A stretch of DNA of 64,000 nucleotides from Plantibacter elymi (nom. nud.) (GTDB lineage Bacteria > Actinomycetota > Actinomycetes > Actinomycetales > Microbacteriaceae), in contig NZ_FXWJ01000004.1 in assembly GCF_900177795.1 (NCBI RefSeq), positions 186,001 to 250,000 on the forward strand, read 5' to 3'. Numbering within the stretch: the stretch's first letter is position 1; each line of letters starts with the position of its first letter. The translations under genes and the position numbers were made by a program. The notes under the pieces were generated by a model that was not told the DNA's origin, made no database searches, and saw only the letters and a list, made by a program, of their open reading frames with translations. Of the stretch, positions 24,596-34,888 are shown piece by piece.

Positions 24596-24970
24596 CTAGC
24601 GAGCCTTCTTCTTGCCGGCGACGGTGCGCTTCGGGCCCTTGCGGGTGCGCGCGTTGGTCTTGGTGCGCTGGCCGCGGACCGGAAGTCCACGACGGTGACG
24701 GATGCCCTGGTAGGACCCGATCTCCACCTTGCGGCGGATGTCGGCGGCGACCTCACGGCGGAGGTCACCCTCGACCTTGAAGGTGCCCTCGATGTAATCG
24801 CGCAGGGCGATCAGCTGGTCATCGGTGAGATCCTTCACGCGGATGTCTCCGCTGATGCCGGTGTCGGCGAGGGTCTTGAGTGACCGCGTGCGGCCAACAC
24901 CGTAGATGTACGTCAGTGCAACTTCCACGCGCTTGTCGCGTGGGATGTCTACGCCGGCGAGACGTGCCAT
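24596..24970 (-). CDS. rpsM: 30S ribosomal protein S13 (uS13)
   Basis: 124 residues; [21 protein letters not shown] at the start, then [13 protein letters not shown] and the basic C-terminal tail [19 protein letters not shown], which reaches the P-site tRNA and the 50S bridge. First of the rpsM-rpsK-rpoA-rplQ block. A structured 74-base region (25004-25077) precedes it in the gap after rpmJ and could be an autoregulatory leader. Confidence 0.98.
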   Translation of the reverse strand: MARLAGVDIPRDKRVEVALTYIYGVGRTRSLKTLADTGISGDIRVKDLTDDQLIALRDYIEGTFKVEGDLRREVAADIRRKVEIGSYQGIRHRRGLPVRGQRTKTNARTRKGPKRTVAGKKKAR

Positions 24971-25003
24971 GGTGGCTTCTCCTAGGAGTTGTGGAGGTGT
25001 GGA

Positions 25004-25077
25004 GCAGTTCCGGTGCTCGGGCCTCCGACCCGAGGTGTCACCCGCGGCGCACGATGTGCTGCGGGATCTGGAACTGC
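25004..25077 (-). promoter_or_regulatory. Candidate three-way-junction leader RNA upstream of rpsM
   Basis: A closing stem GCAGTTCC/GGAACTGC (25004-25011 with 25070-25077) encloses two hairpins: CGGG/CCCG (25018-25021, 25029-25032) and CCCGC/GCGGG (25041-25045, 25061-25065) with an inner GCAC/GTGC. The position matches that of the alpha-operon leader, where r-protein repression acts in E. coli. No known Rfam family is claimed. Confidence 0.45.
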
Positions 25078-25132
25078 CGTTAGAGGGGTGGTGCTGTGTT
25101 GCTCAGGGCTGCGTGCTGCAGATCCTCTGAGA

Positions 25133-25246
25133 TCAACCCTGGCGCTGCTTGTGGCGCGGGTTCTCGCAGATGACCATGACGCGGCCGTTGCGACGGATGA
25201 CCTTGCACTTGTCGCAGATCTTCTTGACGCTGGGCTTGACCTTCAT
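25133..25246 (-). CDS. rpmJ: 50S ribosomal protein L36 (bL36, zinc-binding form)
   Basis: 37 residues, [20 protein letters not shown] onward to [10 protein letters not shown]. Cys11, Cys14, Cys27 and His32 form the zinc ribbon, so this is the zinc-containing C+ version; organisms with a zinc-free paralogue carry it elsewhere. ATG 25246 with AGAGAG upstream. It lies between infA and rpsM as expected. Confidence 0.97.
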   Translation of the reverse strand: MKVKPSVKKICDKCKVIRRNGRVMVICENPRHKQRQG

Positions 25247-25326
25247 AGTTCTCTCTTTTCGCTGTCATCGTGCCGGGCCCACCACCGGATGGTGGCGGCG
25301 CGTCCGGCCGTTACTTACAGCGCGAC

Positions 25327-25548
25327 CTACTTGTAGCGGTAGACGATCCGACCACGGGTCAGGTCGTAGGGGGTCAGTTCCACGATCACGCGGTCCTCTG
25401 GGAGGATGCGGATGTAGTGCTGACGCATTTTGCCCGAAATGTGGGCAAGTACCTTGTGTCCGTTGGTCAGCTCAACGCGGAACATCGCGTTGGGCAGAGC
25501 CTCGACCACTTGGCCCTCGATCTCGATGACGCCGTCTTTTTTGGCCAT
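25327..25548 (-). CDS. infA: Translation initiation factor IF-1
   Basis: 73 residues from ATG 25548, the standard IF-1 length. An S1-like OB fold: [20 protein letters not shown], then [20 protein letters not shown] and the end [14 protein letters not shown]. It binds the 30S A site during initiation. The frame is open upstream to 25626, but this is leader: a good promoter lies at 25647-25676. First gene of the infA-rpmJ-rpsM-rpsK-rpoA-rplQ unit. Confidence 0.98.
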   Translation of the reverse strand: MAKKDGVIEIEGQVVEALPNAMFRVELTNGHKVLAHISGKMRQHYIRILPEDRVIVELTPYDLTRGRIVYRYK

Positions 25549-25646
25549 AGCCTCACTGTCGCTCAGGTTGAGTCGCACTGGTCGTGCGGATGGATTGCGG
25601 TGCGGATGTCGGCTCGCCGAAGGCATGCAGAAAGCACCAAAGATCG

Positions 25647-25676
25647 ATTCTATGCTATGTTTCCGGGTTTCGCCAA
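25647..25676 (-). promoter_or_regulatory. Promoter of the infA-rplQ operon
   Basis: Minus strand TTGGCG (25676-25671), 18-base spacer, TAGAAT (25652-25647) in a locally AT-rich stretch. It separates the essential infA operon from the upstream PabC-like gene and would give a leader of about 90 bases. Confidence 0.6.
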
Positions 25677-25697
25677 CTCAACGTCGGCCACGGCCCG

Positions 25698-26582
25698 TCA
25701 GTCGGTGCGGGAGAGCAGCGCGTCGTTGATCTGTGCCGTGAGACCGGCGTCCATCGCCAGCGGACGTCCGTCCACCGCACGCACCGGCGCGGCCAGTCGG
25801 ACGCTGGAGAGCAGCCATGCCGCTTCCGCATCGAGCACGTCCTCCGGTGTCAGCATCCGGTACTCGTGTGCCAGCCCCTGCTCCTCGAGGTGGGCCCAGA
25901 GCGCGAGCTGCGTGGTGCCGGGTAGGATGCCACTCGACGGAGGCGGTGTCACGAACGTTCCGCCGATCCGGACGACCACGGTGGAGGTGGGGCCCTCGAG
26001 GACGAAGCCGTCGCTGCTGAGGAAGAGCACGTCGTCCGCTCCACGTCGGTGCGCCTCACGGAGCGCGGCCATGTTGACCGCGTACGACAGCGTCTTGGCA
26101 CCGGCGAGCAGCCACGGCGAGCGCTCCTGCACGTCGCTCGGGAGGCCTCGATCGAGCAGGACGACCTCGATGCCGTTCTCACGCTCGGGGAACCCGTCAG
26201 CCGGCGTCGCCGAGATCCACGCGGTCGGGCGTCCGCCACTCCCCCGCGTCACGACGAGTCGGACGGCGCTCTGATCGACGTCGGGGAGTTCCGCGATCGC
26301 GCGCGCGATCGCGAGCCGCCACTGTGCGTGGTTCGGCGCGGGCAGATCGAGGATCGCCGCCGACTCGGTCAGTCGATCGAGGTGCGCCTCGACCGACTGC
26401 GGGTGCCGGCCGACGACACCGATCGTCTCGAAGATCCCGTCCCCCCGCGCGGGGCCCAGATCGAAGACGCTCAACACACCGGACCCGTCGCCGGCAGGCG
26501 TGATCGTGGCCGCGAGGTCGGCGTCGTCGATGATGGTGTCCGCAGGGAGGACGTCGAGAAGGAACACGATCGGCACGCTCAT
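25698..26582 (-). CDS. Class IV PLP aminotransferase fold protein (PabC/IlvE-like)
   Basis: 294 residues from ATG 26582 (a TTG at 26591 is possible). RGDGIFETI at about 46-54 is the class IV substrate/phosphate signature, Lys163 in LLAGAKTLSYAVNM is the PLP lysine, and SSGILPGTTQLALW is the cofactor-phosphate region. Best match by motif is aminodeoxychorismate lyase (4-amino-4-deoxychorismate to p-aminobenzoate and pyruvate); a branched-chain or D-amino acid transaminase cannot be excluded. It sits between map and infA in the ribosomal locus, an unusual neighbour, with infA's own promoter downstream. Confidence 0.82.
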   Translation of the reverse strand: MSVPIVFLLDVLPADTIIDDADLAATITPAGDGSGVLSVFDLGPARGDGIFETIGVVGRHPQSVEAHLDRLTESAAILDLPAPNHAQWRLAIARAIAELPDVDQSAVRLVVTRGSGGRPTAWISATPADGFPERENGIEVVLLDRGLPSDVQERSPWLLAGAKTLSYAVNMAALREAHRRGADDVLFLSSDGFVLEGPTSTVVVRIGGTFVTPPPSSGILPGTTQLALWAHLEEQGLAHEYRMLTPEDVLDAEAAWLLSSVRLAAPVRAVDGRPLAMDAGLTAQINDALLSRTD

Positions 26583-26639
26583 GCCGAGCAACTCTACCGG
26601 GACGGACGAGGTCCGGACGGCGACCGGGCTGACGCTCGG

Positions 26640-27479
26640 TCAGGCGGGACGGACGGGGGTGACGCCGAACGCGGAGAGAGCCTCGGCGCCGCCGTCGTGA
26701 GCGGTCAGGACCCAGATGCCGTCGCGGTGCACGGCGACGCTGTGCTCCCAGTGCGCAGCCGAACCACCGTCGAGCGTGGCGACGGTCCATTCGTCGTCGC
26801 GGACGAGGGTGTCGGGGCTCCCGGCGACCACCATCGGTTCGATGGCCACCACGAGCCCGGGCTTCACTTCGGGGCCACGCTGGCGGACACGGTAGTTGAA
26901 CACCGGTGGCGCCTCGTGCATCGTGCGTCCGATGCCGTGCCCGACGTAGTCGGTGAGGATCCCATAGGGCTTCCCCTCGGGTGAGTGGTCCTCGACGTAC
27001 TCCTCGATCGCGGCACCGACCTGGTTGAGGTGTCGGGCGGTCGCGAGCTCGGCGATCCCGGCCCACAGTGAACCCTCCGTCACCGCCGAGAGCCGCTCGC
27101 GCTCGGTGACGAGCTCCGGGCGCGTGGGATCGGGCAGCACGATGGTCATCGCGGAGTCGCCGTTCCAGCCGTCGATCTCGGCGCCGCTGTCGATGGACAC
27201 GATGTCGCCCGACTGCAGCACGCGTGACCCGGGGATGCCGTGGACCACGTCCTCGTTGACCGAGGTGCAGACCGTGTGGCGATAGCCGGGGACGAGCTTG
27301 AAGTTGGAGTGCCCGCCGGCCGCGACGATGGCTGCCTCGGCAGCCGCGTCGAGTTGCAGCGTCGTCACCCCGGGGGCGACGAGCGCGCGGACCGCATCGA
27401 GCGAGGCCGCGGTGGCCAGCCCCGGCGCGAGCATGGCGCGGATCTGGTCAGGGGTCTTGTAGATCGACTTCCGGAACAC
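26640..27479 (-). CDS. map: Methionine aminopeptidase, type I
   Basis: Removes the initiator Met from nascent proteins; 279 residues. The metal ligands fall in VSIDSGAEIDGWNGDSAMT, DYVGHGIGRTMHEAP and VVAIEPMVV, with the late Glu in WEHSVAVH; HGIPGSRVLQSGD is conserved. The start is GTG 27479, 21 bases after adk, with no good ribosome-binding site, so coupled translation is likely. The secY-adk-map order is the classic spc-operon tail. Confidence 0.96.
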   Translation of the reverse strand: MFRKSIYKTPDQIRAMLAPGLATAASLDAVRALVAPGVTTLQLDAAAEAAIVAAGGHSNFKLVPGYRHTVCTSVNEDVVHGIPGSRVLQSGDIVSIDSGAEIDGWNGDSAMTIVLPDPTRPELVTERERLSAVTEGSLWAGIAELATARHLNQVGAAIEEYVEDHSPEGKPYGILTDYVGHGIGRTMHEAPPVFNYRVRQRGPEVKPGLVVAIEPMVVAGSPDTLVRDDEWTVATLDGGSAAHWEHSVAVHRDGIWVLTAHDGGAEALSAFGVTPVRPA

Positions 27480-27500
27480 CGTGGTGGACGTGTCGGTGTG

Positions 27501-28105
27501 TCAGACGGCCGGGACGATGATGCCGCGAGCAGCGAGGGCGGCGTCGATCCGCGCGGTGACCTCGTCGACCTCACCGAGACCGTCGACGGCCACGACGAGC
27601 CCCCGGGCGGTGAAGACCTCGATCAGCGGAGCCGTCTCGTGCGCGTAGAGGTCGAGCCGGTGACGGATAACCTCTTCCGTGTCGTCGGTGCGGCCCTGCT
27701 CGGCGGCACGTTTGAGGAGTCGTGCGACGACCTCCTCGGTGTCGGCCTGCAGTTGCACGACGGCGTCCAGGCTTGCATCACTCTCGGCCAGCAGGGCGTC
27801 GAGCGCGACCACCTGGTCGGTGGTCCGCGGGTACCCGTCGAGCAAGAACCCCTCGATCGCGTCCGGCTGGTGGAGCCGGTCACGGACGATCTCGTTGGTC
27901 AGCGAGTCGGGGACGTATCCGCCCTCGCTCACGATCGCCTGGACCTGCTTGCCGAGGGCCGTGCCCTCCTTGATGTTCGCGCGGAAGATGTCGCCCGTCG
28001 AGATCGCGGGGATGTCGAAGCGATCCGCGAGGAATGCCGCCTGCGTGCCCTTGCCGGATCCCGGAGGGCCGACGATGAGCAGACGGGGCTTGCCGGCCGC
28101 CGCGC

Positions 28106-28109
<4 letters not shown>
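27501..28109 (-). CDS. adk: Adenylate kinase
   Basis: AMP plus ATP to 2 ADP; 202 residues. P-loop [20 protein letters not shown] at about 10-29, AMP-binding [14 protein letters not shown], and FLLDGYPRT. The LID (after [13 protein letters not shown]) is the short form without the zinc-binding Cys residues. Start TTG 28109 overlaps the secY stop as TTGA; no alternative start gives the family N-terminus. Encoded between secY and map. Confidence 0.96.
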
Positions 28110-29434
<1,325 letters not shown>

Positions 29435-29468
29435 AAGGGGCCTCCTGTGAGATGTTGCGGGGTCGGCC

Positions 29469-29497
29469 CGGGTGACCGGCATGATGCCGGCCACCCG
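29469..29497 (-). promoter_or_regulatory. Stem-loop between rplO and secY
   Basis: CGGGTG (29469-29474) pairs with CACCCG (29492-29497), continuing inward as CCGGCAT/ATGCCGG (29476-29482, 29484-29490). It lies just upstream of the secY ribosome-binding site and may modulate or process the mRNA at the change from ribosomal protein to membrane protein genes. Confidence 0.5.
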
Positions 29498-29527
29498 AGT
29501 GAGCTCCTGTGCGGAGCCGGCCGAGGG

Positions 29528-30124
29528 CTACTTGACGCTGCCCCCGGCTGCCACGATCTTCTGCTCAGCTGAGCCGGAGACCTTGTCAACCGCGACATTC
29601 AGCTTAACCGAGATGTCACCGTTTCCGAGAACCTTGACCTTCTCGTTCTTCCGGACGGCACCCTTGGCGACGAGGTCCACCGTGGTGACGTCGCCACCCT
29701 TCGGGTACAGCTCGGCGAGCTTCTCCAGGTTCACGACCTGGTACTCGACGCGGAAGGGGTTCTTGAAGCCACGGAGCTTCGGGGTGCGCATGTGCAGCGG
29801 CATCTGCCCACCCTCGAAGCCGACCTTGACGTTGTAACGCGCCTTCGTACCCTTGGTACCGCGACCGGCGGTCTTACCCTTGGACGCCTCACCACGGCCG
29901 ACACGCATCCGGGACTTCTTGGCCCCGGCTGCCGGACGCAGGTGGTGCACCTTCAGGACCTGCTCGCGCTTCTCGGCGGGCTCGTCCTTCGCGGGCTTCT
30001 TGGCGGCAGCAGCCTTGGGGGCTGCCTTCGCCTTGGGCTCGGCCTTCGCGGCAGCCGTCTTCGGAGCTGCCTTCGCAGCAGCCTTGGGGGCCTTCTCCTC
30101 AGTGGTTTCGTTCTTCTCAGCCAT
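29528..30124 (-). CDS. rplO: 50S ribosomal protein L15 (uL15)
   Basis: 198 residues; the conserved core starts near 58 ([20 protein letters not shown]) with [20 protein letters not shown] and [19 protein letters not shown]. About 55 N-terminal residues are an Ala/Lys-rich low-complexity extension not present in E. coli L15. ATG 30124 shares its A with the rpmD stop (TAATG). Confidence 0.97.
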   Translation of the reverse strand: MAEKNETTEEKAPKAAAKAAPKTAAAKAEPKAKAAPKAAAAKKPAKDEPAEKREQVLKVHHLRPAAGAKKSRMRVGRGEASKGKTAGRGTKGTKARYNVKVGFEGGQMPLHMRTPKLRGFKNPFRVEYQVVNLEKLAELYPKGGDVTTVDLVAKGAVRKNEKVKVLGNGDISVKLNVAVDKVSGSAEQKIVAAGGSVK

Positions 30125-30306
30125 TAGTCGATCTCCTCAACCTGTACGAGGTGAGCAACAGTGTTCACGTAGCCGCGGTTCTGCGCGTTGTCCGGGCGGA
30201 CGACGACAGCACCGATGCGACGGAGACCCAGGCTGCGAAGCGTGTCGCGCTGGTTCTGCTTCTCACTAATTCTGCCCTTGATCTGGGTGATCCTCAGCTG
30301 GGCCAT
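30124..30306 (-). CDS. rpmD: 50S ribosomal protein L30 (uL30)
   Basis: 60 residues: [20 protein letters not shown], then [14 protein letters not shown] and [15 protein letters not shown]. Normal short bacterial form. Its ATG at 30306 shares a base with the rpsE stop (TGATG), and its stop overlaps the rplO start, so rpsE-rpmD-rplO translation is coupled. Confidence 0.97.
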   Translation of the reverse strand: MAQLRITQIKGRISEKQNQRDTLRSLGLRRIGAVVVRPDNAQNRGYVNTVAHLVQVEEID

Positions 30307-31016
30307 CAGGCACCTACCTTCGCAGCAGCGGCCGCCTGAACGGCCTCTGCCTCTGCACGGAGCAGGCGGGCCGGAGCGACCTGGTCGAACTCGAGACCAC
30401 GACGGGCTGCGACGGCACGAGGTTCCTCGAGCTGCTTCAGCGCCGTGACGGTCGCGTGGACGATGTTGATCGTGTTGGACGAACCGAGCGACTTACTCAG
30501 CACGTCGTGGATGCCGGCGCACTCGAGGACGGCGCGGACGGGACCGCCGGCGATGACACCGGTACCAGCGGCGGCGGGGCGCAGGAGCACCACACCGGCT
30601 GCTGCCTCACCCTGGGTGGGGTGCGGGATGGTCGAGCCGACGCGCGGGACGCGGAAGAAGTTCTTCTTCGCCTCTTCGACGCCCTTCGCGATCGCGAGCG
30701 GGACTTCGCGAGCCTTGCCGTAGCCGACGCCGACCATGCCGTTGCCGTCACCGACGACCACGAGGGCGGTGAAGCTGAAGCGACGACCACCCTTCACGAC
30801 CTTCGAGACACGGTTGATGGTCACGACGCGCTCCAGGAACTGGCTCTTGTCGCTGTCGCGGCTACCGCGGTCGCGGTTGGGGTTGCGCTCGCGGCCTCCG
30901 CGGCGCGCCTCGCGCGGCTCGCGGTCGCCGGTGGGCGCCGTCGATGCCGCGGTCTCGACCGGGGCCTCGGCCACGGTCGCCACAGGCTCTTGCTGCTGCT
31001 TGTTGTCTTCGCTCAC
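30306..31016 (-). CDS. rpsE: 30S ribosomal protein S5 (uS5)
   Basis: 236 residues from GTG 31016. The core begins near 60 ([20 protein letters not shown]) and includes [17 protein letters not shown], the fidelity-related loop and the spectinomycin-proximal segment. About 55 N-terminal residues are charged low complexity (Arg/Asp/Glu-rich), and the C-terminus ends in an Ala-rich helix. GTGA overlap with rplR. Confidence 0.97.
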   Translation of the reverse strand: MSEDNKQQQEPVATVAEAPVETAASTAPTGDREPREARRGGRERNPNRDRGSRDSDKSQFLERVVTINRVSKVVKGGRRFSFTALVVVGDGNGMVGVGYGKAREVPLAIAKGVEEAKKNFFRVPRVGSTIPHPTQGEAAAGVVLLRPAAAGTGVIAGGPVRAVLECAGIHDVLSKSLGSSNTINIVHATVTALKQLEEPRAVAARRGLEFDQVAPARLLRAEAEAVQAAAAAKVGA

Positions 31017-31372
31017 AGGTTCAATCCGCCCTCTCGAGCACCATCGGCAATTGCTGCCACGCGACCTGCGTAGCGGTTGCCTCCACGGTCAAATACGACA
31101 TCGTCGATGCCGGCTGCCTTGGCACGCTCGGCGATGAGTTCGCCGACCTTGCGCGACTTGGCGGTCTTGTCGCCGTCGAACGTCCGGAGGGTGTCCTCCA
31201 TGGTCGAGGCGGAGACGAGGGTGTGACCCTTCGTGTCATCGACAACCTGCACGAACACGTGACGGGCTGAACGGTTGACGACGAGGCGCGGACGGACCGC
31301 GGTGCCCTCGACCTTCTTGCGCAGACGCGTGTGGCGACGGCCACGTGCGGCAGTCTTCGTTGGACGAGCCAT
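31013..31372 (-). CDS. rplR: 50S ribosomal protein L18 (uL18)
   Basis: 119 residues; [21 protein letters not shown], and [20 protein letters not shown] at the C-terminal half that binds 5S rRNA. ATG 31372 lies 2 bases after the rplF stop; the stop overlaps rpsE. Confidence 0.97.
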   Translation of the reverse strand: MARPTKTAARGRRHTRLRKKVEGTAVRPRLVVNRSARHVFVQVVDDTKGHTLVSASTMEDTLRTFDGDKTAKSRKVGELIAERAKAAGIDDVVFDRGGNRYAGRVAAIADGAREGGLNL

Positions 31373-31374
31373 GG

Positions 31375-31911
31375 TTACTTACCAGCCTTTCCGGCCTTGC
31401 GACGCACGATCTCGCCGGCGTAGCGCACGCCCTTGCCCTTGTACGGCTCGGGCTTGCGGATCTTACGGATGTTGGCGGCGACCTCGCCGACGGCCTGCTT
31501 GTCGATACCGGCGACCGTGAGCTTGTTGTTGCCCTCGACGGTCAGCGTGATGCCGACCGGCGGCTCGACGGTGACGGGGTGCGAGAAGCCGAGCGCGAAC
31601 TCGACGGCGCTGCCCTTCTGAGCGACGCGGTAACCGGTACCGACGACCTCGAGGCCCTTGGTGTAACCCTGGGTGACGCCGATGATCTGGTTCGCGATGA
31701 GCGTGCGGGTCAGGCCGTGGAGCGAGCGCGAGTTGCGCTCGTCGTCGGGACGCGTGACCAGCAGCTGTGCGTCTTCGAGCTTGACCTCGATGGGGCTCGC
31801 GACGGTGAGCTGGAGCTCACCCTTCGGGCCCTTGACGGTGACGTTCTGACCGGCGACGTCGATGGTGACGCCTGCCGGGATGTCGATGGGGAGTCTTCCA
31901 ATACGAGACAT
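31375..31911 (-). CDS. rplF: 50S ribosomal protein L6 (uL6)
   Basis: 178 residues; two-lobed L6 fold: [20 protein letters not shown] at the start and the C-terminal [20 protein letters not shown] motif that sits near the GTPase-associated centre. ATG 31911, 6 bases after rpsH. Normal length. Confidence 0.97.
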   Translation of the reverse strand: MSRIGRLPIDIPAGVTIDVAGQNVTVKGPKGELQLTVASPIEVKLEDAQLLVTRPDDERNSRSLHGLTRTLIANQIIGVTQGYTKGLEVVGTGYRVAQKGSAVEFALGFSHPVTVEPPVGITLTVEGNNKLTVAGIDKQAVGEVAANIRKIRKPEPYKGKGVRYAGEIVRRKAGKAGK

Positions 31912-31917
31912 GACTGG

Positions 31918-32316
31918 CTACCACACGTAGGCGAGGACTTCCCCACCCACGCCCTTCTTCTCGGCCTGGCGGTCCGTGAGGAGGCCGCTGGAGGTGGACA
32001 GGATGACGACGCCGAGGCCGCCGAGGACCTTGGGGATCTCGTTCGACTTCGCGTAAACGCGGAGGCCGGGCTTCGAGACGCGCTTGATGCCGGCGATGGA
32101 GCGCTCGCGGTTCGGGCCGAACTTGAGGCTCAGCGAGAGCGTCTGTCCGACGGCCGCGTCAGCGACCTCCCAGCCGGAGATGTAGCCCTCGGACTTGAGG
32201 ATCTCGGCGATGTTCACCTTGAGCTTGGAGTGCGGCATCGACACGGTGTCGTGGTGCGCCGAGTTCGCATTGCGCAGTCTGGTCAGCATGTCTGCGACCG
32301 GATCTGTCATGGTCAT
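31918..32316 (-). CDS. rpsH: 30S ribosomal protein S8 (uS8)
   Basis: 132 residues from ATG 32316 ([20 protein letters not shown]; a second ATG lies at 32310). The C-terminal [20 protein letters not shown] and [20 protein letters not shown] match S8, the translational repressor of the spc operon in E. coli. The 145-base gap upstream lacks rpsN and carries the stem-loop at 32419-32450. Confidence 0.97.
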   Translation of the reverse strand: MTMTDPVADMLTRLRNANSAHHDTVSMPHSKLKVNIAEILKSEGYISGWEVADAAVGQTLSLSLKFGPNRERSIAGIKRVSKPGLRVYAKSNEIPKVLGGLGVVILSTSSGLLTDRQAEKKGVGGEVLAYVW

Positions 32317-32418
32317 ATCGAGTGTTTCCTTTGTTCACCAGGTTTCGACATCCTGTGCAAGGGTGCCGACCTGTGGTGGTTGAACCGTTCTGGGCAGGAG
32401 TGCCCCGAACGGGCGGAA

Positions 32419-32450
32419 GCCCGGTCCTCGACATACACCGAGGACCGGGC
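32419..32450 (-). promoter_or_regulatory. Perfect 12-bp stem-loop in the rplE-rpsH gap
   Basis: GCCCGGTCCTCG (32419-32430) pairs with CGAGGACCGGGC (32439-32450) around an 8-base loop, only 12 bases after the rplE stop. rpsN normally lies in this slot. The hairpin could be an attenuator, an S8/L5 regulatory site, or a processing signal. Confidence 0.6.
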
Positions 32451-32461
32451 AGAAGCTCAGC

Positions 32462-33046
32462 CTACTTGGACTCAGCCGCCTTGAACGGGAAGCCGAGCGC
32501 CTTGAGCAGCGCGCGACCCTCGTCGTCGTTCTTGGCCGTGGTCACGACAGTGATGTCGAAGCCGCGGACGCGATCGATCTTGTCCTGGTCGATCTCGTGG
32601 AACATGGACTGCTCCTGGAGACCGAAGGTGTAGTTGCCGTTGCCGTCGAACTGCTTGTCCGAGAGACCGCGGAAGTCGCGGATACGCGGAAGAGCGAGGC
32701 TCAGCAGGCGGTCGAGGAACTCCCAAGCGCGGTCGCCACGAAGCGTGACGTGGGCGCCGATGGGCTGACCCTCGCGCAGCTTGAACTGCGCGATGGACTT
32801 GCGTGCCTTGGTGACCTGCGGCTTCTGGCCGGTGATCTTGGTGAGGTCCGAAACAGCGCCGTCGATGACCTTGCTGTCGCGAGCGGCCTCGCCCACACCG
32901 GTGTTGACGACGACCTTCACGAGTCCGGGCACCTGGTGCACGTTCGTGAAGCCGAAGTCCTTCTGCAGCTGCGGAAGGATCTCAGCGCGGTACTTCTGCT
33001 TGAGACGGGGCTGGATTTTGCCAGTCGCCACTTCTGTGTCGGTCAT
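32462..33046 (-). CDS. rplE: 50S ribosomal protein L5 (uL5)
   Basis: 194 residues; [37 protein letters not shown] and [20 protein letters not shown]. It binds 5S rRNA and contacts the P-site tRNA. ATG 33046 overlaps the rplX stop (TAATG). Confidence 0.97.
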   Translation of the reverse strand: MTDTEVATGKIQPRLKQKYRAEILPQLQKDFGFTNVHQVPGLVKVVVNTGVGEAARDSKVIDGAVSDLTKITGQKPQVTKARKSIAQFKLREGQPIGAHVTLRGDRAWEFLDRLLSLALPRIRDFRGLSDKQFDGNGNYTFGLQEQSMFHEIDQDKIDRVRGFDITVVTTAKNDDEGRALLKALGFPFKAAESK

Positions 33047-33405
33047 TACAGGTCCTTACCTGACTTCTTGGCGTAACGAACGCGGACCGTCTTGGTGACG
33101 CCGTCCTTCGTGACTTCCTCGTTGCGGTGGCCGACCTTGGTCGGGCCCTTGGTCTCCGGGTCGACGAGCGCGACGTTGGAGATGTGGATCGAAGCCTCGA
33201 CGGTCTCGATGCCGCCGGTCTTCGTTCCACGCTGGGTCTGGCCGACACGGGAGTGCTTCGTGACGTAGTTGACGCCCTCCACGATCACCCGGTTCTTGTC
33301 CGCCAGGACCTCGATGACGCGACCCTGCTTGCCGCGGTAACCACCGCGGTCCTGCTTCGGGCCGGAGACGACCTGAACCAGGTCGCCCTTCTTGATCTTT
33401 GCCAT
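33046..33405 (-). CDS. rplX: 50S ribosomal protein L24 (uL24)
   Basis: 119 residues; an N-terminal KOW motif [20 protein letters not shown], then [20 protein letters not shown]. An assembly initiator of the 50S subunit. ATG 33405, 3 bases after rplN. C-terminus ([20 protein letters not shown]) is slightly longer than in E. coli. Confidence 0.97.
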   Translation of the reverse strand: MAKIKKGDLVQVVSGPKQDRGGYRGKQGRVIEVLADKNRVIVEGVNYVTKHSRVGQTQRGTKTGGIETVEASIHISNVALVDPETKGPTKVGHRNEEVTKDGVTKTVRVRYAKKSGKDL

Positions 33406-33408
33406 GAC

Positions 33409-33777
33409 TTAGATAACCTCCGGCGCCAACGAGACGATCTTCATGAACTTCTTGTCACGAAGCTCGCGACCGACCGGTCCGAAGATGCGGGTACCACGGG
33501 GGTCCCCGTCAGCCTTCAGGATGACAGCGGCGTTCTCGTCGAACTTGATGTACGAACCGTCGGAACGACGGGTCTGCTTGCGGGTGCGGACGATGACCGC
33601 CTTGACGACGTCGCCCTTCTTGACGTTGCCACCGGGGATCGCGTCCTTGACGGTCGCGACGATGGTGTCACCGAGGCCCGCGTAGCGGCGGCCGGAGCCA
33701 CCGAGCACGCGAATGGTCAGGAGCTCCTTGGCGCCGGTGTTGTCGGCGACCTTGACTCGTGATTCTTGCTGAAGCAT
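33409..33777 (-). CDS. rplN: 50S ribosomal protein L14 (uL14)
   Basis: 122 residues; [20 protein letters not shown] and the segments [19 protein letters not shown] and [20 protein letters not shown]. Highly conserved subunit-interface protein and first gene of the spc block, which follows rpsQ by only 31 bases, so the S10 and spc groups are contiguous here. Confidence 0.98.
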   Translation of the reverse strand: MLQQESRVKVADNTGAKELLTIRVLGGSGRRYAGLGDTIVATVKDAIPGGNVKKGDVVKAVIVRTRKQTRRSDGSYIKFDENAAVILKADGDPRGTRIFGPVGRELRDKKFMKIVSLAPEVI

Positions 33778-33808
33778 TGTTCGCTTTCCTCTCAGTAAGC
33801 CGCGAGGC

Positions 33809-34129
33809 CTACTTGGCCTTCTCGAGAATCTCGACCAGACGCCAGCGCTTGGTGGCGCTGGTGGGGCGGGTCTCGCTGATCAGGACGAGGTCGCCGATGC
33901 CGGCGGAGTTCGCCTCGTCGTGAGCCTTGACCTTGGAGGTGCGGCGGATGACCTTGCCGTAGAGCGGGTGCTTCACGCGGTCCTCGACCTCGACGACGAT
34001 GGTCTTCTCCATCTTGTCGCTGGTCACCAGACCACGGCGGGTCTTGCGGTAGCCACGAGCAGCGGCGTCCTTGACGTCGTGCTCGGCCGACTCGTGACCC
34101 TCGGGGGCCTTGTCAGTAGCGGTAGCCAT
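33809..34129 (-). CDS. rpsQ: 30S ribosomal protein S17 (uS17)
   Basis: 106 residues; the core from about 28 ([20 protein letters not shown]) includes [20 protein letters not shown] and [20 protein letters not shown]. About 25 N-terminal residues are an acidic/polar extension. Follows rpmC by 2 bases; last of the S10 group. Confidence 0.97.
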   Translation of the reverse strand: MATATDKAPEGHESAEHDVKDAAARGYRKTRRGLVTSDKMEKTIVVEVEDRVKHPLYGKVIRRTSKVKAHDEANSAGIGDLVLISETRPTSATKRWRLVEILEKAK

Positions 34130-34131
34130 GT

Positions 34132-34467
34132 CTAGGCCTCCTTCGTGGTCTCGGCGTCGGCTGCAGCGGTGTCCTCGGACTTCGGTGCGGCCTTGGCCTT
34201 CTTGGTCTTCTTCTCGGCCTTGGCCTCGACGACCTCGACGGTCGGCGTGGCACGGATGCCGAGCTCGCGCTCACGGATGACCGTGTAGATGCGAGCGATG
34301 TCGCGCTTCACGGCGCGCAGGCGGCCGTGGTTCTCGAGCTGCCCCGTGGCCGACTGGAAGCGCAGGTTGAACAGCTCCTCCTTGGCCTTGCGGAGCTCCT
34401 CGAGGAGCCGCTGGTCTTCAAAGGTGTCGAGCTCGACGGGGGTGAGCTCCTTGGATCCGATCGCCAT
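34132..34467 (-). CDS. rpmC: 50S ribosomal protein L29 (uL29)
   Basis: 111 residues against about 65-75 in most bacteria. The helical core, [20 protein letters not shown] and [15 protein letters not shown], ends near 72; the remaining about 40 residues are a Lys/Ala/Glu/Thr-rich tail. The core sits at the peptide-exit-tunnel rim. ATG 34467 overlaps the rplP stop. Confidence 0.96.
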   Translation of the reverse strand: MAIGSKELTPVELDTFEDQRLLEELRKAKEELFNLRFQSATGQLENHGRLRAVKRDIARIYTVIRERELGIRATPTVEVVEAKAEKKTKKAKAAPKSEDTAAADAETTKEA

Positions 34468-34886
34468 TATGCGTCGCCCTCCTCGCGCTTGATGATGCGT
34501 GCCTTGAGGGGCAGCTTGTGGATTGCACGGGTCAGCGCCTCGCGGGCCAGGGTCTCATCGACTCCGGCGACCTCGAACAGCACACGACCCGGCTTGACGT
34601 TCGCGACCCACCACTCGGGCGAACCCTTACCGGAACCCATGCGGGTTTCGGCGGGCTTCTTGGTCAGCGGACGGTCGGGGTAGATGTTGATCCACACCTT
34701 TCCGCCACGCTTGATGTGACGCGTCATGGCGATACGAGCGGACTCGATCTGACGGTTGGTCACGTAAGCGGGCGTCAGGGCCTGGATACCGTACTCACCG
34801 AACGACACCTTGGTGCCACCGGTCGCCTGGCCGGAACGGCCGGGGTGGTGCTGCTTCCGGTGCTTGACTTTGCGTGGGATCAACAT
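34467..34886 (-). CDS. rplP: 50S ribosomal protein L16 (uL16)
   Basis: 139 residues; [20 protein letters not shown] at the start, [20 protein letters not shown] and [20 protein letters not shown]. It shapes the A-site tRNA elbow region. ATG 34886 is 2 bases after rpsC. Confidence 0.98.
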   Translation of the reverse strand: MLIPRKVKHRKQHHPGRSGQATGGTKVSFGEYGIQALTPAYVTNRQIESARIAMTRHIKRGGKVWINIYPDRPLTKKPAETRMGSGKGSPEWWVANVKPGRVLFEVAGVDETLAREALTRAIHKLPLKARIIKREEGDA

Positions 34887-34888
34887 GG

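Noticed and set aside
32317-32461. Hidden short rpsN (S14) gene between rplE and rpsH
   Set aside because: The gap is 145 bases, shorter than the about 183 needed for the zinc-type S14, and no CxxC-containing frame is present.
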